A stretch of DNA of 64,000 bases from Pestalotiopsis fici W106-1 (lineage: Eukaryota; Ascomycota; Sordariomycetes; Amphisphaeriales; Sporocadaceae): assembly GCF_000516985.1 (NCBI RefSeq), contig NW_006917095.1:128157-192156 (forward strand), given 5' to 3'. The notes beneath the pieces were generated by a model. It did not search any database. It saw only the letters and a program-made list of their open reading frames with translations, and had not been told where the DNA came from. The translations under genes and the position numbers were made by a program. Within the stretch, counting starts at the first letter, position 1, and every line of letters starts with the position of its first letter. Shown here one piece after another: positions 62,233 through 64,000 of this stretch.

Positions 62233-64000
62233 ATTGTCGGTCGGTCGTCTGCGTTGAACTTTTTCTGACCCAATGTGTTTATACCCGTTCGTCTATCGTG
62301 TGGTTGTGTTGCTCTCAGGCCTTTGCCAGTTCCATCATCTTGGCAGCCCGGACGGGGTATCAGAGATCAAACGATCATGATCATAATAAACAGTCGTGAA
62401 TTTTTTGTTGCAAAAAGGGATATGCAAGTTGTTGTGCTGCCTGCCGTGTTGCTCAAATATCTCAGGAAAAGGGTATTGAAACACACGAGTAGCACACGAC
62501 CTCGGTCGTTCTTTTAAATATTGTCCAACGAGTTTTCTTTGCACTTTAGAATCTGGACCTGTCATATCACAAAAGCTCAATACGTACGGACGACTATGCT
62601 AGTTGCGTCGTGATCATCGGGTGACTAACACAGGGTAGAGTACGTAGAGGCAGCCAACCATGAGCGGCAGTGCAACTATCGCCAGGGTGTCAGTACCCAC
62701 AGTGGCGGCAAGTTAATGCGTCGCACCCCACAGACGAGGCGCCCATCCTGGTTGTGCAACGGCCATTCGCCATCGTCCCCAGCAGAGGGCATTGAATCGG
62801 AAAGGCGCTGGCGGGATGGCTGAGGCACGATTTTTCCCATTGGCCGATTTACAGACCAATAGCTGGCGTCAAGCGGCCTCCTTTCGTGACCGTCTTTACC
62901 GTTCCCAGCAGTCGGTGCAGTGCCCAGAACAAGTGTTGGTTTAGTTGAGCCCGCAAAGTTGCCAATTATACCCAGGTTGTCGGGATATAGTGCACATTCC
63001 GGGCACTAGAGCCAGTGGAAAATCTAGCATCTCGGGCGCTATAATAAGGATTTCCGTAGCAGGACACCAACCGCTAGACGGGATAGGCCCGTGACCGCCT
63101 GGCGAGGCCTATCTTAGCCTCCGAAGGGGGCCTGTGGATCACCACGCCGCTGAAAAAAATAGCTGAGAGCTGCCAACTCACAAAATTCGCCTTTCGTGCC
63201 ACCGGAAACAAACCAACAATTTTTCTTGTTCGTGTTGGCAAGGGCTGAAAAAACATCATTCTTTTCACGATCCATATTGTGCGAATTGACAAGGGACATC
63301 GGCAGTTCAAACAACGTTTGCATGCTTGCACGTCTAGGTGGATACGTTATGCGTATGTGCTTATTGAAAAAAGCCGTTGAAATATTGCCGCTCAACAAGT
63401 CATTAGTGAAGATACGTACATCAATCAGAGACACCAACTGCGCTCGTATAATTCAGTCGGTGATGGGTTGAATGCTGTATTTCATGTCTACATGTCAGGT
63501 TGCTGTACAGGGTGATGCTGATTTCAGCTTCGATCCCCTTGGAGGACAAGACTTGGTTAGACGGCCCATATATTGGTAGCACATGTGCTTGCAATAGACC
63601 TCGTACTGATTACTCCGCACCAGAACCAAGCTCAGGTCCAAAGATCCCGGCAATTGAGTGAAGATGTTGTCACGAGACTGTTGGCAAACAAGTGCAATTT
63701 CTGCACATGTATAACAATCCTCTTGCTTGATCCAATAAAATTCCAGAGGCATCAACTGTTCATAATGTGCCAAGAATCACTTTTGAAGTGAATATCTATC
63801 TTTTATCTACTCAGGTAGTGACCCGCTAATGCTGGATTTGCATTCCACCCTAGGTTTATCTGTTGGCTAGACAAGAAGTTAGACGACACCCAACGGTAAG
63901 CACTAATCCTAGTCGTGCATGATGCATCCTCATCGTTGGAGTATCAGGGGAAATGGCACGTTTCTGGCGACCGCGGTAGACTTAACATCAAGATCCTCCC
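62233..64000. other. Right-edge region without a supported gene
   Basis: GC-normal sequence. The first part should hold the promoter of the rhodopsin-like gene. A CCAAT-type motif pair lies near 62840-62861. Small frames at 63074-63791 on both strands overlap each other, mostly lack an ATG and show no family motif. Confidence 0.45.

Noticed and set aside
63495..63791. Overlapping open frames at the right edge
   Set aside because: Both strands are open over the same bases, the minus-strand frame starts with TTG, and no motif is seen.

Overview
The window looks like nuclear DNA of a filamentous ascomycete (Pezizomycotina). The genes are split by short GT-AG introns of 41-177 bp with CTAAC/CTGAC-like branch sites. 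The families are typical of such fungi: RTA1-like membrane proteins, a Zn2Cys6 regulator, a fungal rhodopsin-like membrane protein and secreted or cytosolic glycosidases. Two AT-rich blocks carry the mutation pattern of repeat-induced point mutation (RIP): CA and TG are scarce, TA is abundant and CG is kept.

Layout. Positions 1-23047 are a GC-normal, accessory-looking gene set for plant glycosides: the C-terminus of a tannase/feruloyl esterase-type protein (2-178), two tandem RTA1-like proteins (1416-2351 and 3784-4794), a GH78 alpha-L-rhamnosidase (about 5462-8172), a GH1 beta-glucosidase (8848-10430), a Zn2Cys6 regulator (11202-13062), an MFS sugar/lactose-type transporter (14004-15826), an intracellular LacZ-type GH2 beta-galactosidase (16806-20022) and a secreted beta-propeller protein of the family I recall being annotated as saponin hydrolase (21122-23047). 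The last gene is broken by two in-frame TAA codons.

Positions 23048-25830 are AT-rich and hold a 1.68-kb long-inverted-repeat element, in which one arm is heavily RIP-mutated and the other much less so, followed by duplicated pieces of it. Positions 26103-29054 encode an ING-family PHD-finger chromatin protein on a short GC-normal island. Positions 29.7-57.0 kb are a gene-free, RIP-degraded transposon graveyard with a 100-N assembly gap at 48932-49031. Several dead reading frames can still be read in it, and the internal stops of those on the plus strand are all TAA or TAG. Positions 57-64 kb return to normal genes: a poly-Q LITAF-like zinc-ribbon protein, an aldo-keto reductase and a rhodopsin-like membrane protein.

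How the genes may work together (inference): the left 23 kb could be a regulon for breaking down a plant glycoside. A rhamnosidase, a galactosidase, a saponin-hydrolase-like protein, a sugar permease, a regulator and two lipid-exporter-like RTA1 proteins would fit a triterpenoid saponin whose sugar chain contains rhamnose and galactose. The key extracellular enzyme now looks inactivated where the gene set meets the RIP-mutated block. All functional names come from sequence motifs recalled from known families; no database search was run.
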